Shown: piece by piece, positions 1-10,882 of the stretch
How the letters are laid out: each line of letters begins with the position of its first letter
Numbering within the stretch: the stretch's first letter is position 1
Assembly (NCBI GenBank): GCA_011389575.1
Contig: JAABUB010000003.1
Coordinates: 1 to 64,000, forward strand
DNA from: Desulfotignum sp.
Lineage (GTDB): Bacteria > Desulfobacterota > Desulfobacteria > Desulfobacterales > Desulfobacteraceae
Direction: 5' to 3'
Length of the DNA: 64,000 nt
The notes under the pieces: generated by a model
Told to the model about the DNA's origin: nothing
Databases searched by the model: none
Seen by the model: only the letters and a program-made list of their open reading frames with translations
Made by a program: the position numbers and the translations under genes

Positions 1-1973
1 ACACCTGCTTTGTGCAGGCCGGTGGCCAGGTTCAGCGGTGTCTGGCCGCCGAACTGGACAATGACCCCGAAGGGTTTTTCCTTTTCCACAATGTGGAGCA
101 CATCTTCATGGGTCAACGGTTCAAAATACAGCTTGTCCGAGGTGTCATAATCTGTGGACACGGTTTCCGGGTTGGAGTTGACCATGATGGATTCCACCCC
201 CTCTTCTTTTAAGGCAAATGAGGCATGCACACAGCAGTAGTCGAATTCGATGCCCTGGCCAATGCGGTTGGGACCGCCCCCCAGGATGATCACTTTTTTT
301 CTGTTGCTGACCCGGGCCTCGCATTCGCTTTCATAGGTCGAATAATAATAGGGGGTGACGGCCCGGAACTCGGCGGCACAGGTATCCACCAGCTTATACA
401 CCGGCACGATACCCAAGTCCTTTCTTTCCTGTTCCACCTGTTTTTCCGTAAGCAGGGTCAAATGGGCCAGCTGCTGGTCTGAAAATCCGTATTTTTTGGC
501 TTTTTCCAGCAGGTCCTTTGGCAGATTTTTCCCGGCCAGTTTGATCTGGTTTTCCAGTTCCACGATCTGGCGCATCTGGTAGAGAAACCAGGGATCAATA
601 TGGGTGAGTTCATGGAGCATGGTGATGGGCATGTTGTGCTTTAATGCGTATTTGATGTAGAACAGCCGCTGGGAGTTGGGGGTGGACAGTTTGTATTCCA
701 GGTCGTTGCCGGCCAGAGAATCAGGTAAGTGGTCCTTGCCGTCAGCCCCGAATCCGGCCCGGCCGATCTCCAAAGAGCGCAATCCTTTCTGGAAGGCCTC
801 CTTGAAGGTCCGGCCGATGGCCATGGTCTCGCCCACGGATTTCATGGCAGTGGTGAGCACATCCTGGGCTTCGGGAAATTTTTCAAAGGTCCACCTGGGA
901 ATTTTCACCACACAATAATCAATGGACGGTTCAAAACAGGCCATGGTTTCGCCGGTGATATCATTGGGTATTTCATCCAGGGTATATCCCACCGCCAGTT
1001 TGGCCGCGATCTTGGCAATGGGAAAGCCGGTGGCTTTGGAGGCCAAAGCCGAACTTCTGGAAACCCTGGGATTCATTTCCACCACAATGAGATCCCCGTT
1101 TTCCGGGTTTACGGCAAACTGCACATTGGAGCCGCCGGTATCCACCCCGATTTCCCGGATGATGGCGATGGATGCATCCCGCAATACCTGGTATTCCTTG
1201 TCCGACAGGGTCTGGATCGGTGCCACGGTGATGGAATCTCCGGTGTGCACCCCCATGGCATCCACATTTTCAATGGAGCAGATGATTACCACATTGTCGG
1301 CATGGTCCCGCATCACTTCCAGTTCGTATTCCTTCCATCCCAGCACCGATTCTTCCAGCTGGATCTGGCTGATGAGAGATGCGTCCAGACCGGACTTTGC
1401 CACGCGGTTCAGCTCTTCCATGTTGTAGGCCACCCCGCCGCCGGTGCCACCCAACGTGAAGCTGGGCCGGACAATCAAAGGGAACCCGATCTTTTTTGCC
1501 ACCGCCTCCACCTCTGCAAAATTGTGGGCAAATCCGCTTTTGGGAATACGCAGTCCGATCTTGTTCATGGCATTGCGGAACAGCTCTCTGTCTTCGGCCT
1601 TGTTGATGGCTTCAATGGAGGCTCCGATCAATTCCACGTTGTATTCTTCAAAGATCCCGGTTTTGGCCGCTTCAATGGCGGTATTCAAAGCGGTCTGGCC
1701 TCCCAGAGTGGGCAGCACCGCATCCGGCCGCTCCGCTCTGATTACCTTGCACAGGGTGTCCGGTGTGACCGGTTCAATATAGATCCGGTCTGCGGTTTCC
1801 GGATCGGTCATGATGGTGGCGGGGTTGGAGTTGATGAGAACCACCTCGAAACCCTCTTCCTTCAAGGCCTTGCAGGCCTGGGTGCCGGAATAATCAAATT
1901 CGCAGGCCTGGCTGATGATAATGGGGCCGGCCCCGATGATCAGAATTTTTTTGATATCATTACGCTTTGGCAT
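1..1973 (-). CDS. carB: Carbamoyl-phosphate synthase large subunit, N-terminal 657 residues (cut by window edge)
   Basis: CarB makes carbamoyl phosphate from bicarbonate, ATP and ammonia supplied by CarA, for pyrimidine and arginine synthesis in the cytoplasm. The reading frame starts [17 protein letters not shown] and shows both dinucleotide-like preATP-grasp signatures: [17 protein letters not shown] near the start and [16 protein letters not shown] near residue 565. The first ATP-grasp domain has the [12 protein letters not shown] loop and the [13 protein letters not shown] stretch. The family is about 1070 residues long, so the second synthetase half and the regulatory domain lie beyond position 1. 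The start at 1973 overlaps the end of carA by 14 bases, so the two are co-transcribed and probably translationally coupled. The nearby TAATG is out of frame and was not used. Identification is very secure. Confidence 0.97.
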   Translation of the reverse strand, partial: MPKRNDIKKILIIGAGPIIISQACEFDYSGTQACKALKEEGFEVVLINSNPATIMTDPETADRIYIEPVTPDTLCKVIRAERPDAVLPTLGGQTALNTAIEAAKTGIFEEYNVELIGASIEAINKAEDRELFRNAMNKIGLRIPKSGFAHNFAEVEAVAKKIGFPLIVRPSFTLGGTGGGVAYNMEELNRVAKSGLDASLISQIQLEESVLGWKEYELEVMRDHADNVVIICSIENVDAMGVHTGDSITVAPIQTLSDKEYQVLRDASIAIIREIGVDTGGSNVQFAVNPENGDLIVVEMNPRVSRSSALASKATGFPIAKIAAKLAVGYTLDEIPNDITGETMACFEPSIDYCVVKIPRWTFEKFPEAQDVLTTAMKSVGETMAIGRTFKEAFQKGLRSLEIGRAGFGADGKDHLPDSLAGNDLEYKLSTPNSQRLFYIKYALKHNMPITMLHELTHIDPWFLYQMRQIVELENQIKLAGKNLPKDLLEKAKKYGFSDQQLAHLTLLTEKQVEQERKDLGIVPVYKLVDTCAAEFRAVTPYYYSTYESECEARVSNRKKVIILGGGPNRIGQGIEFDYCCVHASFALKEEGVESIMVNSNPETVSTDYDTSDKLYFEPLTHEDVLHIVEKEKPFGVIVQFGGQTPLNLATGLHKAG

Positions 1974-3102
1974 GGATCATCACTTTTGCAAACTGGTTAA
2001 AAAGATAGGCAGCATCATGGGGGCCGGGGGAAGCTTCCGGGTGGTATTGGACAGCAAAAGCCTTCAGGCCGTCATCTTTTATCCCTTCCAGGGAATCCTC
2101 GTTCAGGTTGATATGGGTCAGGGCAGTTGCATTCTGCTTCAGGCTGTTCAGATCCACGGCAAATCCATGGTTCTGGGAAGTGATTTCCACTTTGCCCGTG
2201 GCCAGGTTTTTAACCGGCTGGTTGCCCCCCCGGTGGCCGAATTTGATTTTCAGGGTTTTTCCGCCCATGGCCAGTCCCAGCAGCTGCATGCCCAGGCAGA
2301 TCCCGAAAACCGGGGCAAATCCCAGCAGTTTTCTGATAGTGTCCACCGCATAGGTCAAGGGCTCCGGATCTCCCGGACCGTTGGACAGAAAGATGCCGTC
2401 CGGCTGCAACGATTTTATAACTTCAGGGGATGTTTTGGCCGGGACGGTAAGCACTTCGCATCCGGCCCGCTCCAGGCACCGGATGATATTGTACTTAATG
2501 CCGAAATCCAGGGCCACCACAGAGTGCTTTTTTCCCCGGTGGCGCCAGACAAAGGTGTTGGACAGGGTATCGGCATTGACATAATCCGGCTGGTTGTATT
2601 TCCAGAAATACGGTTTTTTTGTGGTCACAAATTCCACCAGGTCACTGCCGGCCATGGAGGGTACCTGGCGGGCCTTTTGGACCAGGGAATCAGGTTCCAG
2701 ATCCGAGGTGGAAATGGCTGCCCGCATGGCCCCTGATTTTCTGATATGCCGGGTCAACGCCCGGGTATCCAGATCTTCAACGCCCAGCACATGGTTTTTG
2801 ATGAGATAATCAGCCAGGGTTCCTTTGGACCGGAAGTTGCTGGGAAAATCCTGATATTCTTTTATAATAAATGCAGGCACCTGAATCCGGTTTGATTCCA
2901 CATCTTCGAAATTTATCCCGTAATTGCCTATGAGCGGATAGGTCATGGTCACCATCTGGCCGTAATAGGAGGGATCGGTGAGTATTTCCTGGTAACCGGT
3001 CATGCTGGTGTTGAAAACCACTTCACCACGGGCGTCTCCTGGTCCTGTAAAGCTTCTGCAGGCAAAGGTCCTGCCGTCTTCCAGGGCTAATAATGCTTTC
3101 AT
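1960..3102 (-). CDS. carA: Carbamoyl-phosphate synthase small (glutaminase) subunit
   Basis: CarA hydrolyses glutamine and channels ammonia to CarB. The 380-residue product has the usual full length. The N-terminal CPSase domain contains [20 protein letters not shown], and the C-terminal class I glutamine amidotransferase has the nucleophile elbow [10 protein letters not shown] and the His-Glu pair in [12 protein letters not shown]. It is the first gene of carAB: the next gene upstream on the same strand ends 160 bases away, so a promoter is expected between 3103 and 3262, although no convincing sigma70 pair is visible there. A short inverted repeat (GATCCG/CGGATC with a 10-base loop) lies in that gap. 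Nothing is unusual in the protein. Confidence 0.98.
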   Translation of the reverse strand: MKALLALEDGRTFACRSFTGPGDARGEVVFNTSMTGYQEILTDPSYYGQMVTMTYPLIGNYGINFEDVESNRIQVPAFIIKEYQDFPSNFRSKGTLADYLIKNHVLGVEDLDTRALTRHIRKSGAMRAAISTSDLEPDSLVQKARQVPSMAGSDLVEFVTTKKPYFWKYNQPDYVNADTLSNTFVWRHRGKKHSVVALDFGIKYNIIRCLERAGCEVLTVPAKTSPEVIKSLQPDGIFLSNGPGDPEPLTYAVDTIRKLLGFAPVFGICLGMQLLGLAMGGKTLKIKFGHRGGNQPVKNLATGKVEITSQNHGFAVDLNSLKQNATALTHINLNEDSLEGIKDDGLKAFAVQYHPEASPGPHDAAYLFNQFAKVMIHAKA

Positions 3103-3262
3103 CTCGTTTGTTTACCTGTTTTTCACCTTATGTTGACATCACGGATCCGAAGGCCTGTCCGGATCATACTTCACAACCGTGCTTCATTGTTGAAGCTCCA
3201 ATAAATATCATAAAACACAGCGTTTTAGCAAGGCAGGAATGACGAATTTCAAAATAAGGTAC

Positions 3263-5215
3263 TCAATGTTCAAATGGTATGGGCCGGCCCGCCAGGCAGC
3301 GGCCGATCTGATCCAGATCCCCTTGTTTGACCCATGCCCACTTTTCCCGGAAAAGCCGGTCGCTCAGATAGCTGCTGTCTGGATCGCTGCTGCGCTGAAC
3401 ATATTTTTCCAGGTGTCCCGGACCGCCATTGTACATGGCATACAGCATCCCGGCCAGAAAATCATCATCAACTGCAGGGTCAGGCTGTTTTTTTTGCCAG
3501 CGCATCGCATACCGGGTGAAATACAGCGCAAGGATGTCACACCCGGTCATGGCATTGTAGGCGATATCCCAGCGCAGTTTGTCCTGGTCGTAGATGCCGC
3601 GCCATACCCGTTCATTGATCTGCATGATGCCCACCGATGTCTGGTTGTAGGACCGCAGGTAAATAATGGATTCCTGTGCTTCAATGAACTGCCGAAAACA
3701 GCTTTCCTGCCACGCAGTGGCCAGAACCGTCCGGCGGAACATGGCATGGCGGTCCGCAGGGATCCGGGTATCCTGCAGTTTCTCTTTGGTCTGTTCTTTT
3801 ATCAGGCGGATGGCTTTTTCAAGGTAGGCAGCCGGTGATTCCTGGTACAGGAGCCATTGCCGGGCATGAACCCGGTGCTTTTCCGGAATATCGGCCAGGG
3901 CAAAGGCTGTACCAAAAATCAGGCGGTACAGATGCGACAGCTGTTTCAGTCTGAAATGCCAGCCGGTCTGACCTGATCCGGGCTGCCCGATCCCCAGGGT
4001 GTTTTTCAGGTGAGGGGATATATCGGGATCATACTTCAGTGACGGGGCCTTGCCTTCGGCCACCAGGGCTGCCAGCTGGTGCAGCCCCTGTCGGCTGATG
4101 TCCAGCCCCAGCAAAGGTCCGAGCCGGTCCAGGGTCACCAGGGAATCGGCAGCGGAAAAAAAGGCCAGGTATCCCAGCATGGAATCGGTTCCGGATTCCT
4201 TGAGGTGATGCCTGAAAACCGGAGACATCAGTTCCCAGCTCATGATAAACTGTTTGCGGACAAAATCATCTGTTCCGGGATCGGGCTTTTCCAGTTCTTC
4301 GGAGAAAGCGTACCGCAGCCGCAGCAGTACATCCAGCAGAATATGCTGTTCATCCGGAGTCAGGGGCCGTGATGACAGGGCAGTGATCAGGTGGACCACA
4401 AAAGCATCCCAGGTTTCCCAGGCATTTATGAATGCCTGCTTATGGGACTGGGAAAGAACAATCGGGGCGGATGGCGCGGATTTCTGGAAAATGGTGTCCG
4501 GAATATCCATTTGCTGCTGAAACGACAAACCGGTTTTCCCGATGTCAATCGGGCCGGGCCGCAGGCTGTCCACAATTTTGAGGACACTGTCGGGTTTGTC
4601 TTCGGGCAGGACGGCTTTTAGAAATTTTTCGAGTGCGGTTCGGGGAATACCCAGGTCGATGGCAATGCCGTCCAGCAGTCCCGGCAGATGATCCCGGGCC
4701 TGCTGCCAGATATAATCCGCCAGCCGGGCCGGATTGCGGTCCGGGGTTTCCAGGCGGGAAGACACGGTGGTAAACCGCAGCTGCCAGGTTTTTGGATCCA
4801 GCACCGGCTGCAGGCGGGTCACCAGAAATCCGTCAAAAGAGATTGGAACCAGGCAGATACTGCCTGCGGAAATACCGTAACGGATATGAACGCGCATGTC
4901 CAGAAACAGGCTTTTGTCTGCTTCGCGGAAACTCGGAGCTGACACCCGGATGGTCTGGCAACCGTCTGCATCTTCCACCAGTACAGCCTGTTTTTCCGGA
5001 CCTGAAAAAACGGCATTGGCCGCCAGGGAATCGAGCATGTCATAATCCAGGGCCATGGGCACCGAGATGGTCCGGCTGCCGGCCTGTCCCTGCAAAGCAG
5101 ACACCATGATCAGGAAAAAAATGACAATGGCTGCCTGAAGCAGGCGGAACACGTATTTTATTTTAAACAACCAACAAAGTCTGATTTTTCCCTCCCCATT
5201 TTTGTGTCCCTGCAT
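3263..5215 (-). CDS. Secreted lytic transglycosylase (SLT domain) with a large uncharacterised N-terminal region
   Basis: The product is 650 residues. An N-terminal hydrophobic stretch (LLQAAIVIFFLIMVSALQGQ) followed by AGS suggests a signal peptide and a periplasmic or membrane-tethered protein. The last 150 residues form a soluble-lytic-transglycosylase fold: the catalytic Glu in ATAWQESCFRQ, the GIMQINERVWRG motif and the MYNGGPGHL motif are all present. Such enzymes cleave the MurNAc-GlcNAc bond of peptidoglycan to give 1,6-anhydro products. The 450 residues before the domain match nothing I recognise and may set substrate or partner choice. The start is uncertain: 5215 has no clear ribosome site, and a TTG after a GGGGAGG run is an alternative about 16 codons in. 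It is read in the same direction as carA but 160 bases upstream, probably a separate unit. Confidence 0.85.
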   Translation of the reverse strand: MQGHKNGEGKIRLCWLFKIKYVFRLLQAAIVIFFLIMVSALQGQAGSRTISVPMALDYDMLDSLAANAVFSGPEKQAVLVEDADGCQTIRVSAPSFREADKSLFLDMRVHIRYGISAGSICLVPISFDGFLVTRLQPVLDPKTWQLRFTTVSSRLETPDRNPARLADYIWQQARDHLPGLLDGIAIDLGIPRTALEKFLKAVLPEDKPDSVLKIVDSLRPGPIDIGKTGLSFQQQMDIPDTIFQKSAPSAPIVLSQSHKQAFINAWETWDAFVVHLITALSSRPLTPDEQHILLDVLLRLRYAFSEELEKPDPGTDDFVRKQFIMSWELMSPVFRHHLKESGTDSMLGYLAFFSAADSLVTLDRLGPLLGLDISRQGLHQLAALVAEGKAPSLKYDPDISPHLKNTLGIGQPGSGQTGWHFRLKQLSHLYRLIFGTAFALADIPEKHRVHARQWLLYQESPAAYLEKAIRLIKEQTKEKLQDTRIPADRHAMFRRTVLATAWQESCFRQFIEAQESIIYLRSYNQTSVGIMQINERVWRGIYDQDKLRWDIAYNAMTGCDILALYFTRYAMRWQKKQPDPAVDDDFLAGMLYAMYNGGPGHLEKYVQRSSDPDSSYLSDRLFREKWAWVKQGDLDQIGRCLAGRPIPFEH

Positions 5216-5432
5216 AGGTGGTTCGTTTTCATCAGGGTTTTTCCATGAAAATGCAATAGTCCCGGTATCATATCCTGATCAGGAAGAAAAGAAAATGATT
5301 ATTCCCCCCCAAATTCCCAGATCTGGCTCTGTGCTGTTTCAGGACTTGATAAAAAATGCGGTTGATATTATGTATGAAGGCTGAAAAACGCCATGTATGA
5401 AAAACGACAACCTGTAACTGTCTGGCGGTGCC

Positions 5433-8351
5433 ATGGATGACAAACCCGATGCCCGGATGATCGATACCGTATTTCCCGGTCTGTCCCCTTCTTTGAAAAC
5501 CCTTTTGACGACCCGGCTGGACCGGTTTTATGACCGCCTTGAAAGCTCCGGGCCTGATCTGGATGCCGGCGGTGTGGACCGGGCGGACCTTGTCCGGGTT
5601 TTTCTGTTCAGTGATTTTGTGGCGGATTGCCTGGCAAAGGATCCGGGCATACTCCATGATTTGTCCGCTTCACAGGATCTGGTTGCCGTCCGAAAGCCGG
5701 AATGGTACCCGGACCGGGCCGCACAGATTACTGCCAAAGCCGATGCAGAACAGGCACGCAAACTGCTGATGAATTTCAAGTGCCGGGAGATCATCCGCAT
5801 CGCCTGGCGGGATTTGACCGGCAAGGCAGATCTGTCCGAAACCCTGTCCGATCTGTCACACCTGGCCATGGCCTGCGTTTCCCGCGCCCTTGATCTTCTT
5901 TATGAAAAATTGTGTGTCACCCACGGTACCCCCATGGACAACCACGGCCATGCCCAGCAAATGGTGGTTCTGGGCATGGGAAAACTGGGGGCAAAAGAGC
6001 TGAATTTTTCTTCGGATATCGATCTTGTCTTTGTATATCCCAAAGAAGGAGATACCTGGCTGGACGGCCGGATCAAAACCGCGAACCAGGATTTTTTCAC
6101 CCGGCTGTGCAAGCAGTTTCTGTCCTTTTTTGCCGGCTCCGGCGGTACCCATTTTTACCGGGTGGATACCCGGCTGCGGCCCTTTGGAGACAGCGGTCCG
6201 CTGGTCATGAGCGCAGATGCGTTTGAAGAATATTACCAGAGCCAGGGACGGGAATGGGAACGGTACGCCATGATCAAGGCCGCCCCTGTGGCAGGGGATC
6301 TGGCTGCCGGCCGTCTGCTGCTCCACAATCTCAACGGGTTTATTTTCCGCCGTTATTTTGATTACGGATCATTTGATTCGTTCCGGGACATGAAGCAGCG
6401 CATCACCCTGCAGGTGAAGAACGCGCGGTTGAAAAACAACATTAAAGTGGGGGCCGGCGGGATCCGGGAGATCGAATTTTTCGGCCAGCTGTTCCAGCTT
6501 ATCCGGGGAGGGGTAGAGCCCGCTCTGCAGACTCCGGGGATTTTGCAGGTTCTGGACCAGCTGGTGGTCCACGATTGTATCGATACCGCCACCCGGGATG
6601 ATCTCAGAGATGCGTATACTTTTTTGCGCACCGTGGAAAACCGCCTGCAGCAGTATCAGGACCTGCAGACCCATGATATTCCGGAACATCCGGACCATCA
6701 GCAGATTCTGGCCCTTTCCACGGGATTTGATTCTTTCAGCCGATTCAAGGAAAAGCTGGATCAAGTTCTGGTCACTGTTCACGGCCATTTTTCCCAGCTG
6801 CTGGTCACGGAGACGGATGACCGCAAAGATGTTGCTGCCAGGGAATTAAAAGAGATGTGGATGAACATCAACGACCCCCAGTTTTCTCCGGAAGCCATCG
6901 AGGTGGCCGGATATGCGGATCCCGACCGGGTGCTGTCAATACTCAGATCACTGGCTTCCCATCCCAATACCTTGCGCCTCACTCCCGGCGGTAGAAAAAA
7001 ACTGGCCCGCCTGGTGCCGGTGCTGCTGAAAAAAGTGGGTCAGGCCAAAGACAGCGAAGCGGTGCTGGTCCGGCTGGTGGACCTCATCATCACCATCGAG
7101 CGTCGGACCACTTATCTGTCTTTGCTCATTGAAAACACCCAGGCCCTGGATACGCTGGTCACCCTGGCCGCAAAAAGTCCCTGGATCATCTCTTTTCTGT
7201 CCAGCCATCCCGTGCTGCTGGATGAACTGCTGCACCCGGTCACCCTGTATGCACCGCCGAAAAAAGCGGCACTGGAAAGAGAGATGGCCGCCCGGATGGC
7301 CAAGATAGATCCCCATGACCTGGAGTATCTTCTGGAGGAATTGAATATTTTCCGTCAGGTCAACACCCTGCGGGTGGCAGCCGCTGATGTGAGCGGTGAT
7401 TATCCGTTGATGAAGGTCAGTGACCATCTTACGTATATCGCGGAAACCGTTCTTGCACAGGTCCTGTATATTTCCTGGCATATTGTCACCACCAGATACG
7501 GATGCCCGCCGGATCTGTCAAAAGACGGTATCGACCATTGCGGGTTTGCCATCGTGGCTTACGGCAAAGTGGGGGGATTGGAAATGGGGTACAAGTCCGA
7601 CCTGGATCTGGTATTTTTGTACCAGGGGGAACCAGGGGATACCACGGGCGGAGAACGGTCCATTGAAACGGTCCGGTTCTATGCCAACCTGGCCCAGCGC
7701 ATCATCCACGCCCTGACCATGCACACCCCGGCCGGCACCCTGTACGGGGCGGACATGCGGCTGCGGCCGGGCGGGGATGCGGGCATGATCGTCTCTCACA
7801 TTGACGCATTTGAAGAGTATCTGGAAAACAAGGCCTGGACCTGGGAACACCAGGCCCTGATCCGGGCCAGGCCCATTACCGGAGACAAATCTGTGCGCAA
7901 CCGTTTTGGTGTGATCCGGCAGAAAATCCTGTGCACCCCCCGGCCGGAAGATGAACTCAAACAGGCGGTCAGAGAAATGCGCGAACGCATGCGCACCCAG
8001 CGTCTGAAACCGGAGCCCGGGATTTTTGACCTCAAACAGGGTCCCGGCGGCATTGTGGACATCGAATTTCTGGTGCAGTATCTGACACTCAGGCACGGGG
8101 CCAGGTACCCGGATGTCACGGTGTGGACCGACAATGTCCGGCTCCTGGAAGGGCTGAGCTGTGAAGGACTGATTTCCGGGGAGGAAAGCGGCATCCTGCA
8201 GAAAGCCTATATCACCCTGCGTCAGGTGGTCCACCGCCTGACCCTCCAGGAGAAAAAGCCGCTGGTGACGTCTGAACGGTTCAAAGAGATGACCGAGGAG
8301 GTCAAAGCGATCTATGACCGGCGCCTGGGCCTTCCTGCAGTTCCGGATTGA
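5433..8351 (+). CDS. glnE: Bifunctional glutamine synthetase adenylyltransferase / adenylyl-removing enzyme
   Basis: GlnE attaches AMP to, and removes it from, a tyrosine of glutamine synthetase in response to PII state. The 972-residue product has the expected tandem layout: two nucleotidyltransferase cores, one with GMGKLGAKELNFSSDIDL near residue 180 and the second with AYGKVGGLEMGYKSDLDL near residue 708. Each is followed by an R-x-R-P-x-G-D type sequence (RLRPFGDSGP and RLRPGGDAGM) and by a PII-uridylyl-transferase-associated helical region (GPGGIVDIEFLVQY). Both active sites look intact. It is transcribed divergently from the transglycosylase and convergently with recQ. No glnA or glnB is present in the window. 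A 12-base palindrome, TCCTGATCAGGA, lies at 5273-5284 in the 217-base divergent spacer; its role is unknown. Confidence 0.96.
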   Translation: MDDKPDARMIDTVFPGLSPSLKTLLTTRLDRFYDRLESSGPDLDAGGVDRADLVRVFLFSDFVADCLAKDPGILHDLSASQDLVAVRKPEWYPDRAAQITAKADAEQARKLLMNFKCREIIRIAWRDLTGKADLSETLSDLSHLAMACVSRALDLLYEKLCVTHGTPMDNHGHAQQMVVLGMGKLGAKELNFSSDIDLVFVYPKEGDTWLDGRIKTANQDFFTRLCKQFLSFFAGSGGTHFYRVDTRLRPFGDSGPLVMSADAFEEYYQSQGREWERYAMIKAAPVAGDLAAGRLLLHNLNGFIFRRYFDYGSFDSFRDMKQRITLQVKNARLKNNIKVGAGGIREIEFFGQLFQLIRGGVEPALQTPGILQVLDQLVVHDCIDTATRDDLRDAYTFLRTVENRLQQYQDLQTHDIPEHPDHQQILALSTGFDSFSRFKEKLDQVLVTVHGHFSQLLVTETDDRKDVAARELKEMWMNINDPQFSPEAIEVAGYADPDRVLSILRSLASHPNTLRLTPGGRKKLARLVPVLLKKVGQAKDSEAVLVRLVDLIITIERRTTYLSLLIENTQALDTLVTLAAKSPWIISFLSSHPVLLDELLHPVTLYAPPKKAALEREMAARMAKIDPHDLEYLLEELNIFRQVNTLRVAAADVSGDYPLMKVSDHLTYIAETVLAQVLYISWHIVTTRYGCPPDLSKDGIDHCGFAIVAYGKVGGLEMGYKSDLDLVFLYQGEPGDTTGGERSIETVRFYANLAQRIIHALTMHTPAGTLYGADMRLRPGGDAGMIVSHIDAFEEYLENKAWTWEHQALIRARPITGDKSVRNRFGVIRQKILCTPRPEDELKQAVREMRERMRTQRLKPEPGIFDLKQGPGGIVDIEFLVQYLTLRHGARYPDVTVWTDNVRLLEGLSCEGLISGEESGILQKAYITLRQVVHRLTLQEKKPLVTSERFKEMTEEVKAIYDRRLGLPAVPD

Positions 8352-8477
8352 GACTTGTTACCAAGGTTGATACAGCCGGGAAACAACAAATGTCAAAGCG
8401 GTCTTTTGAGCAGGTTCTTCCCAAAAAAAGTCTACCGATTTACCGGTCGCTTCCAGAAAATATGCCAGATCTTTCGT

Positions 8478-10664
8478 TCATAAGTCGATCTCATTCACAT
8501 ACAAGTAATAGATCCGCAACACATGAAGGGTCTCATAGGGTATTTCCCGGTCCATCGCCTCGAAGACCGGTTTCAGCAACTGATATCCATGCGTGTCAAA
8601 GGCCTGGAGCACTTTTTCCCGGACATCGGGCGACAGGGTGCATTCATCGATTACGTGTCCGGATGCAATCGGGTTTCCTTCCTGAAAATACCGGAACAGA
8701 TGGCTGATGATGGTAGTGGTTTTGACATGGAACTGGTTGGCGATATCAGTGACAGACATGCCCTGATGGTAGAGCCTGCCTACCTGAAAATGGCGGTTCT
8801 CTTTTGTAGAAACGGTTGCCGGGGCCAGGGGGTTTTTTCTTTGGGGTACATCAGAGATGCCATGGGCGGTGCAGAATTCCCGGATGAGCGCCATGAATGC
8901 CGGGCCGTATTTTTCCAGCTTGGTTTGGCCTACGCCGAAGGTGTTCAGAAAATCGGTGTCTGTTCTCGGGAAAAAAGTGGCCATCTCCAGCAGGGCTTTG
9001 TCGGGAAAAACGGCATAGGGCGGCACACCCGCCTCATCCGCCAGCTCTTTTCGCTTTTGGCGAAGCTGTTCAAACAGATCCGGGTGATGGGCCGGTAATT
9101 CAGCAGATTCGGCATTGGTTGCTTCCGTCACAGGCTGGGAAAGTTTGTGACGGGGATCCTGCCATCCCGACACTTTTGTTTCTCCTTTCAACACCCCCCA
9201 GGCCTCCGGGGTAAGGGTCAGTCCGCCGTAGTTGTCCTCCCGCTGTACAAACCCTTTGCTCTGGAACTGCCGGGAAAGGTAGAACCACTGCTTTTTTGAC
9301 AGGTCTTTTCCAATGCCGTATGTGGACAGGAGGTGGTGTCTGAACTGGAAGATTTTTTTGGTTTCCGCGCCCCGGAGCACATCGATGATATGGCCGGCCC
9401 CGAACCGCTCGCCGGTGCGTTTCACACAGGACAGAAATTTCTGGGCAGCAATGGAAATATCCTGGACCTGCTCCTGCGGTGCCAGGCAGTTGTCGCACAT
9501 GCCGCAGTCATCCCGGGCCGCAGTTTCCCCGAAATAGGCCAGCAGCCTTTTTTTGCGGCAGTCTTCGGCCTCGGCAAACCGCACCATGTCCTCCAGATGA
9601 AACCAGGCGGCCCGGTTTCGCTGTTCATCCTGGCTGGTGATAAGGGATTTCAACCGGGGGATGTCGGCATGGGAGAACAGGAGCAGGCATTCGGCATCCA
9701 GGTCGTCCCGTCCGGCCCGGCCGATCTCCTGGTAATAGTTTTCAACACTTTTGGGCAGGTCATAATGCAGCACAAACCGGACATTGGGTTTGTCAATGCC
9801 CATGCCAAAGGCGATGGTGGCCACAACGATACGGACATCATCTTTGATGAATTCGGTCTGGAAGCGGTTGCGTGCCGTATCATCCAGACCGGCATGATAG
9901 GGCCGCACGGAAAATCCCCGGGCTGCCAGCTGATTCGACAGGTTCTCCACCTGTTTTCTGGACAAACAGTAGATGATGCCGGAGTCATCTTTATGGGATG
10001 CAAGAAAATCCAGGGTCTGCTGCAGGGGATTATCCTTGAACATCACCCGGATCACCAGGTTTTTCCGGTCAAAGCTGCCGATGAATGCCCTGAATCCATC
10101 ATCCTGTGAAAATCCCAGACTGGTCTGGATATCTTTTTGTACCGTCGGGGTGGCCGTGGCGGTGAAGGCGGTGCAGACCGCTTTGGGAAACTGCTGCCGA
10201 ATCTGTGCCAGCTGCCGGTATTCCGGCCTGAAATCATGGCCCCAGGCGGAAATGCAGTGGGCCTCGTCAATGGCCAGGCAGTCCACGGCCACAGCGTGGA
10301 GCATCTCCAGTATCTGGGGGCGGACCAGGGATTCCGGGGCGATATACAGCAGTCTGACCCGGCCTTGCTGAATCAGAGACACATGGTGCCGGTACTGTTC
10401 CACTGGCAGGCTTGAGTTGAGGCATACCGCAGAAATGCCCATCTCTCCGAGCTGATCCACCTGGTCCTTCATCAAAGAAATCAAGGGAGACACCACAATG
10501 GTGAGCCCGTCAAACACCAGGGCCGGCAGCTGAAAGCACAAGGATTTGCCGCCCCCGGTGGGAAGCACCACCAGGACGTCCTTTTTTTCCAGGATATGCT
10601 CAATGATTTCTTTTTGCAGGGGCCGGAAATCATCATACCCGAATACTGTTTTCAAGATTTCCAT
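8478..10664 (-). CDS. recQ: ATP-dependent DNA helicase RecQ, with extra C-terminal helix-turn-helix
   Basis: RecQ unwinds DNA 3' to 5' in recombination and fork repair. The 728-residue product carries Walker A TGGGKSLCFQLPAL (residue about 36), the DEAHCISAWGHDFRPEY motif (about 125), a helicase C domain with GRAGRDD, and the RecQ zinc cysteines spaced as in CRKKRLLAYFG...CGMCDNC. A winged-helix RQC region and an HRDC domain (about 530-600) follow. After the HRDC it has an additional helix-turn-helix, MSVTDIANQFHVKTTTI, as in some Firmicute and deltaproteobacterial RecQ proteins. The start has a strong AGGAGG ribosome site. It converges on glnE with 126 bases between stops and no clear terminator hairpin. 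Confidence 0.96.
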   Translation of the reverse strand: MEILKTVFGYDDFRPLQKEIIEHILEKKDVLVVLPTGGGKSLCFQLPALVFDGLTIVVSPLISLMKDQVDQLGEMGISAVCLNSSLPVEQYRHHVSLIQQGRVRLLYIAPESLVRPQILEMLHAVAVDCLAIDEAHCISAWGHDFRPEYRQLAQIRQQFPKAVCTAFTATATPTVQKDIQTSLGFSQDDGFRAFIGSFDRKNLVIRVMFKDNPLQQTLDFLASHKDDSGIIYCLSRKQVENLSNQLAARGFSVRPYHAGLDDTARNRFQTEFIKDDVRIVVATIAFGMGIDKPNVRFVLHYDLPKSVENYYQEIGRAGRDDLDAECLLLFSHADIPRLKSLITSQDEQRNRAAWFHLEDMVRFAEAEDCRKKRLLAYFGETAARDDCGMCDNCLAPQEQVQDISIAAQKFLSCVKRTGERFGAGHIIDVLRGAETKKIFQFRHHLLSTYGIGKDLSKKQWFYLSRQFQSKGFVQREDNYGGLTLTPEAWGVLKGETKVSGWQDPRHKLSQPVTEATNAESAELPAHHPDLFEQLRQKRKELADEAGVPPYAVFPDKALLEMATFFPRTDTDFLNTFGVGQTKLEKYGPAFMALIREFCTAHGISDVPQRKNPLAPATVSTKENRHFQVGRLYHQGMSVTDIANQFHVKTTTIISHLFRYFQEGNPIASGHVIDECTLSPDVREKVLQAFDTHGYQLLKPVFEAMDREIPYETLHVLRIYYLYVNEIDL

Positions 10665-10720
10665 GGCAGTTCCTCCTTCTTGTTCTGTTTACCACAGTAA
10701 CCCGACATGTCAACACCCGG

Positions 10721-10876
10721 ATGCTCCCGCTGGATATTTGCCATCTGTTTATTTCCCACGACCTGCATGTGGTGAAATATATTTTAGACCACATGGCCTT
10801 CATGTACCCGGGAAAAATTGTTGAAGTGGCCTTTTCTTCTGAATTTTACGAAGACCATGGCGATGGAACCTGTTAA
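10721..10876 (+). pseudogene. Remnant of an Opp/Dpp-type peptide ABC transporter ATPase (H-loop region)
   Basis: A 51-codon open stretch between recQ and hicA reads HLFISHDLHVVKYILDH followed by MAFMYPGKIVEVAFSSEFY. This is the switch (H-loop) region of OppD/OppF/DppF ATPases, whose usual form is [26 protein letters not shown]. Walker A, the signature motif and Walker B are absent, and no other part of the gene is visible nearby. It is therefore a decayed 3' fragment rather than a working gene. It sits next to a toxin-antitoxin pair, consistent with past insertion or deletion at this spot. Confidence 0.75.
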
Positions 10877-10882
10877 AATGAT

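Noticed and set aside
729..2000. 423-codon plus-strand open frame opposite carB
   Set aside because: It is the antisense shadow of a certain gene; composition (His/Gly/Phe-rich) is typical of reverse-strand frames in GC-rich DNA and it has no family motif.
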